From assembly GCF_004331415.1 (NCBI RefSeq), contig NZ_SJOP01000023.1, forward strand, positions 1 through 64,000: a DNA stretch of 64,000 bases. Reading direction: 5' to 3'. Position numbers and translations under genes: made by a program. Origin of the DNA: Kosakonia quasisacchari. Its GTDB lineage: Bacteria; Pseudomonadota; Gammaproteobacteria; Enterobacterales; Enterobacteriaceae. Under the pieces are notes generated by a model. The model was not told the origin of the DNA and made no database searches. It worked only from the letters and a program-made list of their open reading frames with translations. This document shows, piece by piece, positions 9,578-18,008 of the stretch; position 1 is the stretch's first letter, and each line of letters starts with the position of its first letter.

Positions 9578-9607
9578 ATGCCGGATGGCGCTACGCAATC
9601 CGGCATA
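9578..9607 (+). repeat. REP-like palindromic element
   Basis: GCCGGATGGCG and the complementary ATCCGGC form an imperfect hairpin of the REP type found in enterobacterial intergenic regions, directly after the btsT stop. Only one unit is visible here. Confidence 0.6.
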
Positions 9608-9621
9608 CAACGCATCATGAT

Positions 9622-9646
9622 GTAAACCACCCTGAGGGTGGTTTAC
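9622..9646 (+). terminator. Perfect 11-bp hairpin between btsT and yjiX
   Basis: GTAAACCACCC and GGGTGGTTTAC form a perfect inverted repeat with a TGA loop. No T run follows, so this may act as an RNA-stability or partial-termination element between btsT and yjiX rather than as a classical terminator. Confidence 0.5.
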
Positions 9647-9745
9647 ATCCGTTTCGCAGGCGTCAATTTGAGCGCGTACAGCGCGCAGTAGGTCCAGGTT
9701 CAAAATCGCCTGCAACGCCGGAACCACCTATACCTGGGACACATA

Positions 9746-9949
9746 ATGTTTGGTAACTTAGGCGAAGCAAAAAAGTACCTCGGTCAGGCGGCAAAGATGC
9801 TGATTGGCATCCCGGACTATGACAACTACGTTGATCATATGAAAACCAACCATCCGGATAAGCCGTACATGACTTACGAAGAGTTCTTCCGCGAACGCCA
9901 GCAAGCGCGTTACGGCGGAGATGGCAAGGGCGGAGTCCGCTGTTGCTAA
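9746..9949 (+). CDS. yjiX: YbdD/YjiX family small protein
   Basis: A 67-residue protein with the family pattern LGQAAKMLIGIPDYDNYVDHM and a C-terminal basic, cysteine-ending tail (GGVRCC). Its partner transporter is encoded just upstream; in E. coli the paralogue YbdD follows CstA in the same way, and such small proteins are thought to be needed for transporter function. The gene ends 10 nt before the yjiA start, whose ribosome-binding site (AAAGGAG) overlaps the end of yjiX, so the two are probably translated together. Confidence 0.92.
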   Translation: MFGNLGEAKKYLGQAAKMLIGIPDYDNYVDHMKTNHPDKPYMTYEEFFRERQQARYGGDGKGGVRCC

Positions 9950-9959
9950 AGGAGAATTT

Positions 9960-10916
9960 ATGACCCCGATTGCAGTAACATTGTTGACCGGCTTTCTCGG
10001 CGCAGGCAAAACCACCCTCTTACGCCATATTCTCAATGAACAACACGGTTACAAGATTGCCGTTATTGAAAATGAGTTCGGCGAAGTTTCTGTTGATGAT
10101 CAACTTATTGGCGATCGCGCCACGCAAATCAAAACCCTGACCAATGGCTGTATCTGCTGTAGCCGCTCCAGTGAGCTGGAAGATGCATTGCTGGATCTGC
10201 TCGACAGTCTTGATCGCGGCGACATTGCCTTTGATCGACTGGTGATTGAGTGCACCGGCATGGCCGATCCAGGGCCGATTATTCAGACCTTTTTCTCCCA
10301 TGAGATCCTCTGTCAGCGCTATCTGCTGGATGGCGTCATCGCGCTGGTCGATGCGGTACATGCCGATGAGCAGATGAATCAGTTCACGCTGGCGCAGTCG
10401 CAAGTGGGCTATGCCGACCGCATTCTGCTGACCAAAACGGATGTCGCCGGCGAGTGCGAAAAACTGCGCGAACGCCTGAGCCGCATCAACGCCCGCGCGC
10501 CAATTTACACCGTGACGCACGGCGATATCGAGCTGGCGCAACTGTTTAATACCAATGGGTTTATGCTGGAAGAGAACGTGGTGGCAGCAAAACCGCGCTT
10601 CCACTTTATCGCCGACAAACAGAACGACATTAATTCGATTGTGGTCGAGCTGGATTATCCGGTGGATATCAGCGACGTCTCCCGCGTGATGGAAAACCTG
10701 TTGCTGAGCTTTGCCGACAAACTGCTGCGCTATAAAGGCATGCTGTGGATCGACGGCGAACCAAATCGCCTGCTGTTTCAGGGCGTGCAGCGCCTCTACA
10801 GCGCAGACTGGGATCGTCCGTGGGGCGACGAAACACCGCACAGCACGTTGGTGTTTATTGGCGTACAGCTACCGGAAGATGAGATCAGAGCCGCGTTTGC
10901 GGGTTTGAAGAAATAA
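9960..10916 (+). CDS. yjiA: COG0523 G3E-type GTPase YjiA
   Basis: A 318-residue P-loop GTPase. Walker A GFLGAGKTT is at residues 11-19, the metal-binding CxCC motif (C64, C66, C67 in TNGCICCS) follows, then ECTGMADP and the guanine-specificity TKTD. The C-terminal domain (about 210-318) is the CobW C-terminal type. COG0523 proteins act in metal homeostasis; YjiA binds zinc and other divalent metals in vitro, but its cellular client is not settled. The start at 9960 (MTPIAVTLLTG) is chosen for its AAAGGAG site; an upstream in-frame start inside yjiX lacks one. Confidence 0.93.
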   Translation: MTPIAVTLLTGFLGAGKTTLLRHILNEQHGYKIAVIENEFGEVSVDDQLIGDRATQIKTLTNGCICCSRSSELEDALLDLLDSLDRGDIAFDRLVIECTGMADPGPIIQTFFSHEILCQRYLLDGVIALVDAVHADEQMNQFTLAQSQVGYADRILLTKTDVAGECEKLRERLSRINARAPIYTVTHGDIELAQLFNTNGFMLEENVVAAKPRFHFIADKQNDINSIVVELDYPVDISDVSRVMENLLLSFADKLLRYKGMLWIDGEPNRLLFQGVQRLYSADWDRPWGDETPHSTLVFIGVQLPEDEIRAAFAGLKK

Positions 10917-10919
10917 CAA

Positions 10920-10954
10920 AGGCCACCCACAGGTGGCCTGCTCATCATTTTTTG
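10920..10954 (+). terminator. Terminator of the btsT-yjiX-yjiA unit
   Basis: AGGCCACC / GGTGGCCT with a CACA loop forms an 8-bp stem starting 4 nt after the yjiA stop; a T-rich run (CATTTTTTG) follows after a short spacer. Confidence 0.75.
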
Positions 10955-10989
10955 TTTTGCAAATCGCGCAGCATTGCTTCACGTAAAAT

Positions 10990-11267
10990 AGCGTTAAGCC
11001 GAACAGCGCGAGCCGCTGCGGACCAACGATTTTGGTCTGCAACATTTGCGGTCTATCCCGAGGACATCGACGTTGCGCGGCAACGCTTAAAAGCGGCGGG
11101 CGGCGACGTTTTTACCGCGCCGCCGCTACGTTTTCCCCCGAAGAAAGATGCAGGCAACGGCTTTTGCTATTGACGCACACCCCGGGGCAGCATCGTCGAG
11201 TTTATTACTTACCCCCACGCCGATGCCTTATGAGCAGGAGACCACGCTGCGCCGCTGGAAGCCGTAA
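10990..11267 (+). pseudogene. Remnant of a VOC (glyoxalase-fold) family gene
   Basis: Frame 2 reads VYPEDIDVARQRLKAAGG and then ends at a TGA (11171) inside what should be a continuous strand; read through, it gives RTPRGSIVEFITYPH. After a run of five C (11212-11216) the frame shifts by one and continues PMPYEQETTLRRWKP to a stop at 11265. The IVEFITYP-TTLRRWKP ending is typical of single-domain VOC/glyoxalase-like proteins. The N-terminal half is missing or unrecognisable, and no start with a ribosome-binding site is visible. This is therefore a decayed gene with at least one stop and one frameshift, unless both are sequencing errors. Confidence 0.6.
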
Positions 11268-11270
11268 CCG

Positions 11271-12374
11271 TCAACCCAGCACATCCTGTACGCAGGCTTT
11301 AAACACTTTCACGCCGAGCGCCAGGGCATCACGGTCAAAGTGCATCTCCGGGTGATGCAGACCCGGCAGCAGGTTGGCACCCAGCCCCCAGAATCCCCCT
11401 TTCACCTGCGGGCGCAGGCGCAAGTAGTGGAAAAAGTCTTCGCTGCCAGGCGTGGATTTTGGCGCGGTCAGGCCCGCTTCGCCAAACACACTGCGAATCG
11501 CCCGCGAAACCACCTCGGTTGCCTCATCATCAATGATCGCCGCAGGCATCTCTTTCAGAATGCGAATCTCAGCCCGCGCGCCGTAAGCCGCCGCACTGCT
11601 TTCAATCGCGCGCAATACCTGCGGTTTTAGCGCATCCATGGCGTCGTTTTCTGCAGCACGCAGATCCCAGCACACCAACGCTTTGTCAGGAATCGAGTTA
11701 GTCACCCCGGCGTCGCAGAGAAAACGCGTCGCTTTGGCGCTCCAGGTGAGCGATGGCGCAAGATGAATGCCGTTTACCGCCTGCACAGCATGCGCGGCGG
11801 CATCCAGCGCATTCACGCCTAAATGGGGGCGCGCCGCGTGCGCCGCTTTGCCGTGGAACACCACTTCCACCGTGGCAGACGCCGAGTAATACATAGCCGG
11901 CACCGCCTGGCCCATCGGGCACTCTTCCAGCGGACGCAGGTGGAAACCAAGCAGCATGTCGACATCGTCCAGCACGCCAGCTTCAGTCAGCGCAATCGCC
12001 CCGGTGCCCAATTCCTCTGCGGGCTGGAAGATAAACTTCAACTTACCCTTTTTCACTAACCCTTCGGCGATCGCTTCCTGCGCCGTGGTCAGCACCACCG
12101 TGGAGTGTCCATCATGACCGCAGGTGTGGCGCGCAACATGCTCGCCATCAATGATATGCCCAAGCGCATCCATATCGGCGCGCAGCGCCAGCACTGGCCC
12201 CGGCTTACCGCTGTCCAGCACCGCGACAATGCCGGTCGTGTTGTTAATCTGGCGCGTGACCTGGTAGCCCGCCGCCTCCAGTACCCCGGCGATATAAGCG
12301 GAGGTTTTATACTCTTCGAACCCGAGTTCCGGGATCTGATGCAGGTAATTGAAATGCTCAAGTGTGCGTGACAC
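11271..12374 (-). CDS. M20D-family metallo-amidohydrolase (AbgA/HipO-like)
   Basis: A 367-residue zinc amidohydrolase starting at GTG with a strong AAGGAG site. Family metal-site motifs are CGHDGH (85-90), FQPAEE (about 117-121), GFHL (about 144) and HHPEMHF (about 341); the lid domain lies around 170-280. M20D enzymes release an acyl or aminobenzoyl group from an amino acid or peptide. The gene follows yjiH-yjiG with 17 nt spacing, taking the place of the isoaspartyl dipeptidase iadA of E. coli, so it probably processes a peptide-like or N-acyl compound handled by YjiGH. The exact substrate is unknown. Confidence 0.85.
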   Translation of the reverse strand: MSRTLEHFNYLHQIPELGFEEYKTSAYIAGVLEAAGYQVTRQINNTTGIVAVLDSGKPGPVLALRADMDALGHIIDGEHVARHTCGHDGHSTVVLTTAQEAIAEGLVKKGKLKFIFQPAEELGTGAIALTEAGVLDDVDMLLGFHLRPLEECPMGQAVPAMYYSASATVEVVFHGKAAHAARPHLGVNALDAAAHAVQAVNGIHLAPSLTWSAKATRFLCDAGVTNSIPDKALVCWDLRAAENDAMDALKPQVLRAIESSAAAYGARAEIRILKEMPAAIIDDEATEVVSRAIRSVFGEAGLTAPKSTPGSEDFFHYLRLRPQVKGGFWGLGANLLPGLHHPEMHFDRDALALGVKVFKACVQDVLG

Positions 12375-12391
12375 GTCTGACTCCTTGGTAC

Positions 12392-12859
12392 TCAGGCAAT
12401 AACGCGCATAATCAGCATGGCGATTACGGCATTGAGAATGCTGACCGCCATCAGTAACGGCCAGTACTTCTTCGGCACATCGGCCACGCCCAACAGGCGG
12501 CCCATATACTGTAGTTGCGAACCCATTAAAAAGATGGCGGGCGCGAGAATGGTGATTTGCCCGACATCAAGCTGTCCTTTGCTGAGCAGGCTAACCGCCA
12601 CGCCAGTCCCTGCGGAGGAGGAGAGCCAGGCGGTGAGCAACACAGTAATCGCTTCCCCCGGCAGACCGAACAGCCCCATTAACGGCGCGCAAAGATGACC
12701 GATAATCTGCATCACGCCGAGTAAATTGAGCATTTCGGCGATCACATAGGCCATTAATACATTCGGCATCAGATTATTAATGGCGATATTAAAACCTTTG
12801 CGCGCACCAATAACGAAAATATCGAATGGATTACCAGAGACTTTTGCAGAATTATTCAT
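12392..12859 (-). CDS. yjiG: Inner-membrane protein YjiG (Gate domain)
   Basis: A 155-residue, very hydrophobic protein with about four membrane helices, recognised as YjiG, a nucleoside-recognition/Gate-domain protein. It overlaps the end of yjiH by 8 nt, so the two are translationally coupled and likely form one transporter: YjiH and YjiG each resemble half of a gated membrane unit. The transported compound is unknown; the downstream amidohydrolase suggests an amide-bonded substrate or product (inference). Confidence 0.85.
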   Translation of the reverse strand: MNNSAKVSGNPFDIFVIGARKGFNIAINNLMPNVLMAYVIAEMLNLLGVMQIIGHLCAPLMGLFGLPGEAITVLLTAWLSSSAGTGVAVSLLSKGQLDVGQITILAPAIFLMGSQLQYMGRLLGVADVPKKYWPLLMAVSILNAVIAMLIMRVIA

Positions 12860-13535
12860 TGTCGAAATCTCGCTTATAAGCAGTATTTAATGCCAGACGA
12901 ACCACGGCTGCGCCCACGAATTTGAGGACGAACATTAAAACCAACGGCACAATAATCGGGATGGTTAATGAAGCGAACATCGCCGAGCCAATCGAAAAAT
13001 AATTATTGATTAACCCCGCGCCGGAATATTGCCACGCTCCCATAATCACTACGTCTTTACGGGTAATTTTATCGCTGTCATATAACTCTTTGGTTAATGC
13101 CGCCCCGGCATCGGTGCTTTGCAGGTCGGTAATTAGCGCCAGTCCCGTATAACCCGGAATACCCAGCAGCGGTTTAAGCAAAGGTGTCAGCAACTTATGC
13201 GCCGCGCGGATCGCACCGTAGTGGGTAAAAATTTCCAACAGCCCCAGCGCCAGCATTACCGTTGGCACCAGCGACAGCGCGAACAGGAAACCGGCTTTCG
13301 CGCTGATACCGCCGCTACCGATAAAAGTGTTGGTTTCGGGTGTCTTCATGGTGCCGAACGCGCCGCCCAGCGTGGTAAAGTCAAACGCTCCGAGCCACGC
13401 CATACCTTCGACTTTGAAAAAGAAGCCGGAAAAGACCAGCAGAACAATCACTAAGGAGATCCAGGCACCAGGCCCGACTTTCCACTCTTCCGCGTGCTCT
13501 TTCGCGGGTTGCTCCAGCGTTTTCGATTCACTCAT
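12852..13535 (-). CDS. yjiH: Inner-membrane protein YjiH (Gate domain)
   Basis: A 227-residue integral membrane protein with about five helices and a hydrophilic N-terminal tail (MSESKTLEQPAKEHAEEW). The start at 13535 is preferred over an ATG 39 nt earlier because AGAGAG lies 6-7 nt before it. The Gate-type segment DLQSTDAGAALTKELY near residue 135 is conserved in the family. First gene of the yjiH-yjiG-amidohydrolase unit, divergent from a LysR-type gene that probably regulates it. Confidence 0.87.
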   Translation of the reverse strand: MSESKTLEQPAKEHAEEWKVGPGAWISLVIVLLVFSGFFFKVEGMAWLGAFDFTTLGGAFGTMKTPETNTFIGSGGISAKAGFLFALSLVPTVMLALGLLEIFTHYGAIRAAHKLLTPLLKPLLGIPGYTGLALITDLQSTDAGAALTKELYDSDKITRKDVVIMGAWQYSGAGLINNYFSIGSAMFASLTIPIIVPLVLMFVLKFVGAAVVRLALNTAYKRDFDNE

Positions 13536-13912
13536 AACATCTCTCTTTGAAATAATTAGATGACAATGACTCATTACTAAGCAGGATCCGTGCCTGAATA
13601 TCCCGACACCAAAATAAAAATCTTTTACCGCGAATTATTACGCAATAAAAAACCTTCCCGTGAAATACAGAGAATAAAAAGCAAAGTAACTGAAAAATTA
13701 TTTAATTAAGCACTAAGAACATCCTAATAAAATAATTTCTCACCGTTATCGGGCACCCTTTTGGTGCAAAAACACAGACTCAGCTTTTCATTTTCTTTCA
13801 CTCACAAAATAGGGCGGTTATTTCGATTATCACTATTCAATCCGGATGATAAATATCTGCTTAATGATGTTATTGTTGCTCTCAGGTCAACAGTTGAGAA
13901 GGAATGTGGCGG
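13536..13912. promoter_or_regulatory. yjiH / lysR divergent promoter region
   Basis: This 377-bp region is clearly AT-richer than its neighbours, especially 13600-13740. It must hold the promoters for yjiH (minus) and the lysR gene (plus) and, by family rule, the LysR operator. No clear T-N11-A operator or coding frame could be singled out. Confidence 0.55.
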
Positions 13913-14809
13913 ATGTTCCAGGACAAGCAGGTGGGTTATTTGTATGAAGTGGGTAACCAGGGCGGGATTCGTCGTGCGGCGGATATCCTTGGTATTAACC
14001 CATCCGTGGTCAGCCGCCAGATCGCGCAACTGGAGCGTGCGCTCCAGCTTCCGTTGCTGGAGCGGCGCGGGCGTAACGTGGTGTTAACCGAAGCGGGACG
14101 CCTGCTGGCAGAAGACTATTTTGCCAGTCGCCAGCGGCGTGAAAAGCTGGAAAGTCAGTTAAAAGATCTGCGACATATGCGCGGCGGCACCATCTCGGTA
14201 CGTATTGGCGGCGGGCTGATCACCGCCTTTATCGAAGGGGTGATGCGCGAGTTTGCCAAGTCATACCCGCAGGTTTTTGTCGATATTGTGGTGGGCAGCA
14301 TGCAGGAGATGCTCAACGATATCGTCAGCGGCGAAGCGGATATGGCGCTGGCCTTTGGCCCAATCGGTACGCCGGAACTCAAGCGCCACAGCTTTCAGTG
14401 GGGGCCAATCTGTGCCGTCGTCTCGCCACAGCACCCCATCGCGCAGCGGCAAAGTATCACCATTGAAGAGTTGGTCGACTATCCATTGATAGCCCTGACA
14501 GAAAACTTCGGCCTGCAACGCCATATGAATGCCATGTTCAAAAGCCAGGGTTTGCAATTCCACCCGGCGTATCGCTGCAACCAGTTCTCTACCGCGATGG
14601 GGCTAAGCCAGGCGGGGCTGGGTATCTCGTTTATGACTGCTTACGCTGCCGCCGATCCCATTCGTCTTGGCGCGCTGGTTGCCGTGCCGCTCGATCATCC
14701 CATCGCCAGCAGCGCTCAGTGCCACCTGCTGCGTAACTCCGATCGGCGCTTTACGCCAGCCGCCCACCATATGTGGCGGCTTCTGCATAATGCCTTTCGC
14801 GACAAATAA
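13913..14809 (+). CDS. LysR-family transcriptional regulator
   Basis: A 298-residue LTTR. The winged helix-turn-helix is at about 8-65 (GIRRAADILGINPSVVSRQIAQLE), followed by the linker helix and a two-lobed effector domain (about 92-295). The ATG at 13913 is favoured because AGAAGGA ends 9 nt before it; the ATG at 13904 would leave only one nucleotide of spacing. Its divergent position to yjiH-yjiG-amidohydrolase suggests that it controls that unit with the transported compound as co-inducer. It does not match HypT (YjiE), the LysR protein found near this place in E. coli. Confidence 0.88.
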   Translation: MFQDKQVGYLYEVGNQGGIRRAADILGINPSVVSRQIAQLERALQLPLLERRGRNVVLTEAGRLLAEDYFASRQRREKLESQLKDLRHMRGGTISVRIGGGLITAFIEGVMREFAKSYPQVFVDIVVGSMQEMLNDIVSGEADMALAFGPIGTPELKRHSFQWGPICAVVSPQHPIAQRQSITIEELVDYPLIALTENFGLQRHMNAMFKSQGLQFHPAYRCNQFSTAMGLSQAGLGISFMTAYAAADPIRLGALVAVPLDHPIASSAQCHLLRNSDRRFTPAAHHMWRLLHNAFRDK

Positions 14810-14851
14810 AGGGGTGTGGTATACCAGAAAGCCAACCAAATGAGGCATAGC

Positions 14852-15622
14852 ATGTCGATGACGCGCGATATACAGCAATCATTTTGCCGCCCGCTGGCAT
14901 TACCGGGCGTCGAGCTACGCAGCACCTGGCGCAGCCAACAAGCCTATAAGCGCCATCGCCATGCAGAGTTGTCGATCGGCGCGATTGTTGAGGGGCAAAC
15001 CCGCTGCCTTTGCAACGGGCAGGAATATCTGCTCCAACCGGGCGATCTGATTGTCATTCCGCCGCGCGCGCCCCACAGCTGTAACCCTCTTGATGGGCAG
15101 CCACGCAGCTACCATATGCTTTACCTGCCGAATGAAAACAGCCAACAGCAGGTGATTCGCGACCCTACGTTATTCCAGTTGTACTTGCGTATCGTGGCAA
15201 TGATTGAGCGTGACGACACGCCACTATTACCCGCCGCACTCCAGGCCCTTCTCAGCGTATTACCTCGCGGTGCGGATCACTGCGCGCCACTGCGCCCCAT
15301 AAGCCAGCAGGTGCTGGCGGCATTGACCCACGATTTGCAGCAACCGCCCACACTGGATGCGCTGGCCAGCGCTTTTTCCCTGCGCAAAGAGACGTTAATC
15401 CGCACCTTCAAGCAAGACACCGGCCTGACGCCGGGCAGCTTTTTGAATATCGCGCGCGTTGAGTTTGCCAAAAGCCGCCTGCGCGCGGGCGATACGTTGG
15501 CGGATGTCGGCTACCAGAGCGGGTTTGCCGATCAGAGCCATTTCCACAGAACCTTTGTAAGCTACACCGCCGCCACGCCGCGCCAGTACGCGTTTGGCCG
15601 ATCAATATCCGACAATAAATAG
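14852..15622 (+). CDS. AraC-family regulator with N-terminal cupin domain
   Basis: A 256-residue regulator. The N-terminal cupin (about 15-100) includes HRHAELSIGAIVEG and the LQPGDLIVIPPRAPHSCNP turn. The C-terminal double HTH (about 160-256) ends with ADVGYQSGFADQSHFHRTFVSYTAATPRQY. The start at 14852 has GAGG about 6 nt upstream. The LysE-type exporter follows after 49 nt, and such AraC-LysE pairs commonly have the regulator activating the exporter in response to an amino acid or amine (inference). Confidence 0.87.
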   Translation: MSMTRDIQQSFCRPLALPGVELRSTWRSQQAYKRHRHAELSIGAIVEGQTRCLCNGQEYLLQPGDLIVIPPRAPHSCNPLDGQPRSYHMLYLPNENSQQQVIRDPTLFQLYLRIVAMIERDDTPLLPAALQALLSVLPRGADHCAPLRPISQQVLAALTHDLQQPPTLDALASAFSLRKETLIRTFKQDTGLTPGSFLNIARVEFAKSRLRAGDTLADVGYQSGFADQSHFHRTFVSYTAATPRQYAFGRSISDNK

Positions 15623-15671
15623 CGCCGCCGCGCCGCTAAGGTGAGCTTCACTTTTTTCTGTGGAGGTCCCA

Positions 15672-16313
15672 ATGGCGTTATTTCCCACCGCGTTTCCGGC
15701 ACTGGCGCTGGCGCATTTTGTCGCCCTGCTCAGCCCCGGCCCGGATTTCTTTTTGTTAATGGGGTTTGCGATTCGCTATCGCCTGCGCGGCAGCGCCGGG
15801 TTGTGCGCGGGCATCGCCGCAGGCAACGCCTTTTATATCCTGATAGTGATTATCGGTGCGAGCGCGCTACGCCACTTCACGGCACTCTTTAGTGCCATTG
15901 AACTGCTGGGCGCGATCTATTTGTTGTGGATTGGCTGGCACCTGCTGCACAGCCGCGCGCAGGCGCTTAGCGTCGATGAAACCCGCCAGCCGTGCCCGAG
16001 CTTGAGAAAACAGTTTTTACTCGGGCTCGGCTCCGCGCTGCTCAATCCCAAAAATGCGCTGTTTTACCTTGCGCTCATGACCGCCCTGCTCGGCCCGGAC
16101 GTCACGCTGCTCCAGCAGTCGGTGAGCGGCGTATGGATGGTGATGGTCGTCCTGATGTGGGACTTAGCCGTGGTGTCGCTGATTGGCCTGCCCGCCGTGC
16201 AACAGCGGCTGAGCCAAAGCGTATGGTGGATAGAGCGCGTCGCAGGCGCGGTGTTAATGGCGTTCGGGATGTGGATTTTGTGGAGCATGCTGCGCAATCT
16301 GCTTAGGATTTAA
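15672..16313 (+). CDS. LysE/RhtB-family amino-acid exporter
   Basis: A 213-residue membrane protein with about six helices. The N-terminal motif FVALLSPGPDFFLLMGFAIRYR is the LysE/RhtB signature, and GLGSALLNPKNALFYLALM near residue 120 is the second conserved block. The start at 15672 has GGAGG at 7 nt spacing. It is expected to export an amino acid or analogue with proton exchange; the substrate is not evident. Probably regulated by the AraC protein encoded just upstream. Confidence 0.87.
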   Translation: MALFPTAFPALALAHFVALLSPGPDFFLLMGFAIRYRLRGSAGLCAGIAAGNAFYILIVIIGASALRHFTALFSAIELLGAIYLLWIGWHLLHSRAQALSVDETRQPCPSLRKQFLLGLGSALLNPKNALFYLALMTALLGPDVTLLQQSVSGVWMVMVVLMWDLAVVSLIGLPAVQQRLSQSVWWIERVAGAVLMAFGMWILWSMLRNLLRI

Positions 16314-16353
16314 CCTTTTGCAAGAACCCGGCGTTGGGTTATATGCTTAAACC

Positions 16354-17634
16354 ATGAATAAATTCGCAGAACTCAAGCGCGCCAAGCGCCTCGCGCTGTC
16401 GCTGTTGCTGGTCGCGGCCGCGACGTTTATCACCACACTCTTCTTGCCGCCCAACTTCTGGGTAAGCGGGGTGAAAGCCATTGCTGAAGCGGCGATGGTC
16501 GGCGCGCTGGCAGACTGGTTCGCGGTGGTCGCGCTGTTTCACCGTGTGCCTTTCCCGTTTATATCCCGCCATACGGCGATTATCCCGCGTAATAAAGAGC
16601 GGATCGGCGACAATCTCGGCCAGTTCGTGCAGGAAAAATTTCTGGATACTCAATCGCTGGTGGCATTAATTCATCGCCACCAGCCTGCACAGATGATCGG
16701 CGTCTGGTTCAGCCAGCCCGAAAATGCGCAGCGCGTGGGTGTGCACCTGTTGCAGGTGATGAGCGGCTTTCTGGAGATGGCCGACGACAGCCGCATCCAG
16801 CGTCTGTTACGCCGTGCGGTGCACAAAGCCATCGACAAAGTGGATCTCACCGAAACCAGCGCCCTGCTGCTGGAAAGCCTGACCCGCAACAATCGCCACC
16901 AGAAATTGCTGGATACCTTAATTGCACAATTGATCGCGCTGCTACAGCGGCAAAGTAGCCGCGACTTTATTGCCCGCCAGATTGTGCACTGGTTGAAAAC
17001 CGATCACCCAATGAAAGCGAAGATCCTGCCCACCGAATGGCTGGGTGAGCAGAGTGCCGACTGGGTTTCCGAGGCGGTGAATTCGCTGCTCGACGATGTC
17101 AATGCCGACAGCACGCATCAGATCCGCCAGGCGTTTGATCGCGCAACGATGAAGCTGATCGCCAATCTTAAAAGCGATCCGGAAATGGCCGAACGCGCGG
17201 AAAACATCAAAGAATATTTAAAAAACGACGAGACATTTAACCGCTACGTCGGCGAAATGTGGGCGGACCTGCGTAACTGGATGAAAGCGGATATGCAGTC
17301 TGAAGATTCACGCATGCACAAACGCATCACCGACGCGGGCCTGTGGTTCGGCGAAACGCTATTGGCGGATGGCGCGCTGCGCGCCTCGCTGAATGAGCAT
17401 CTGGAACAAGCCGCGCACCGTGTGGCACCGGAGTTCGCTGCGTTTCTCACCCGTCATATCAGCGACACCGTGAAAAGCTGGGACGCGCGGGATATGTCGC
17501 AGCAAATAGAGCTGAACATCGGCAAAGATCTGCAATTTATCCGTATCAACGGCACGCTCGTCGGCGGAACGATCGGCCTGATCCTTTACTTACTGTCGCA
17601 GTTGCCCGCGCTGCTGCACGTTAGCGCTTTCTAA
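16354..17634 (+). CDS. yjiN: DUF445 membrane protein YjiN
   Basis: A 426-residue protein with two N-terminal helices (about 15-70, with the DUF445 core EAAMVGALADWFAVVALF) and one at the extreme C-terminus (about 405-425). The long middle part is helical, with many charged residues. It matches the E. coli YjiN family. Function is unknown. It is followed after 16 nt by a small DUF2164 gene and then yjiM-yjiL; YjiN also neighbours yjiM-yjiL in E. coli. Confidence 0.9.
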   Translation: MNKFAELKRAKRLALSLLLVAAATFITTLFLPPNFWVSGVKAIAEAAMVGALADWFAVVALFHRVPFPFISRHTAIIPRNKERIGDNLGQFVQEKFLDTQSLVALIHRHQPAQMIGVWFSQPENAQRVGVHLLQVMSGFLEMADDSRIQRLLRRAVHKAIDKVDLTETSALLLESLTRNNRHQKLLDTLIAQLIALLQRQSSRDFIARQIVHWLKTDHPMKAKILPTEWLGEQSADWVSEAVNSLLDDVNADSTHQIRQAFDRATMKLIANLKSDPEMAERAENIKEYLKNDETFNRYVGEMWADLRNWMKADMQSEDSRMHKRITDAGLWFGETLLADGALRASLNEHLEQAAHRVAPEFAAFLTRHISDTVKSWDARDMSQQIELNIGKDLQFIRINGTLVGGTIGLILYLLSQLPALLHVSAF

Positions 17635-17650
17635 GTTGCCAGGAGAAACG

Positions 17651-17890
17651 ATGGCCGACATTACCCTCACCACCAGCGAACGCGAGCAGTTACGCAAAAA
17701 ATTACAGACCTATTGTGAACAGAATTTTGCGCTGGAACTGGAGCAGTTTGATGCCGAGTTCTTTATCGATTTCATTGCTGAACAGATTGGCCCGGCTTTT
17801 TATAACGCAGGCATCGACGAAGCGATTCGCACACACGCGCTCTACAGCGAGCGTATTCAGGAAGAGATGGATCTCAAAAAAATAATCTGA
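17651..17890 (+). CDS. DUF2164 small protein
   Basis: A 79-residue acidic, soluble protein (MADITLTTSEREQLRKKLQTYC...), recognised as a DUF2164 member by the pattern LEQFDAEFFIDFIAEQIGPAFYNAGI. The start at 17651 has AGGAG at 5-6 nt spacing; an in-frame ATG 15 nt earlier does not. It is probably co-transcribed with yjiN. No function can be assigned. Confidence 0.82.
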   Translation: MADITLTTSEREQLRKKLQTYCEQNFALELEQFDAEFFIDFIAEQIGPAFYNAGIDEAIRTHALYSERIQEEMDLKKII

Positions 17891-18008
17891 CCTGACTGAA
17901 AACGGTTTTTCCCCTTCTCATCCGCCAGAGATCAATATCTCCACATTTTTTACATGCCTATAATGCGGCCTCTTTTCAATCTCTCCCGTGTCACGGGGAA
18001 GGAAAATC

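Noticed and set aside
13913..14809. Identification of the LysR gene as hypT (yjiE)
   Set aside because: HypT lies close by in E. coli, but the N-terminal sequence here does not match it; the gene is left as an unnamed LysR regulator.
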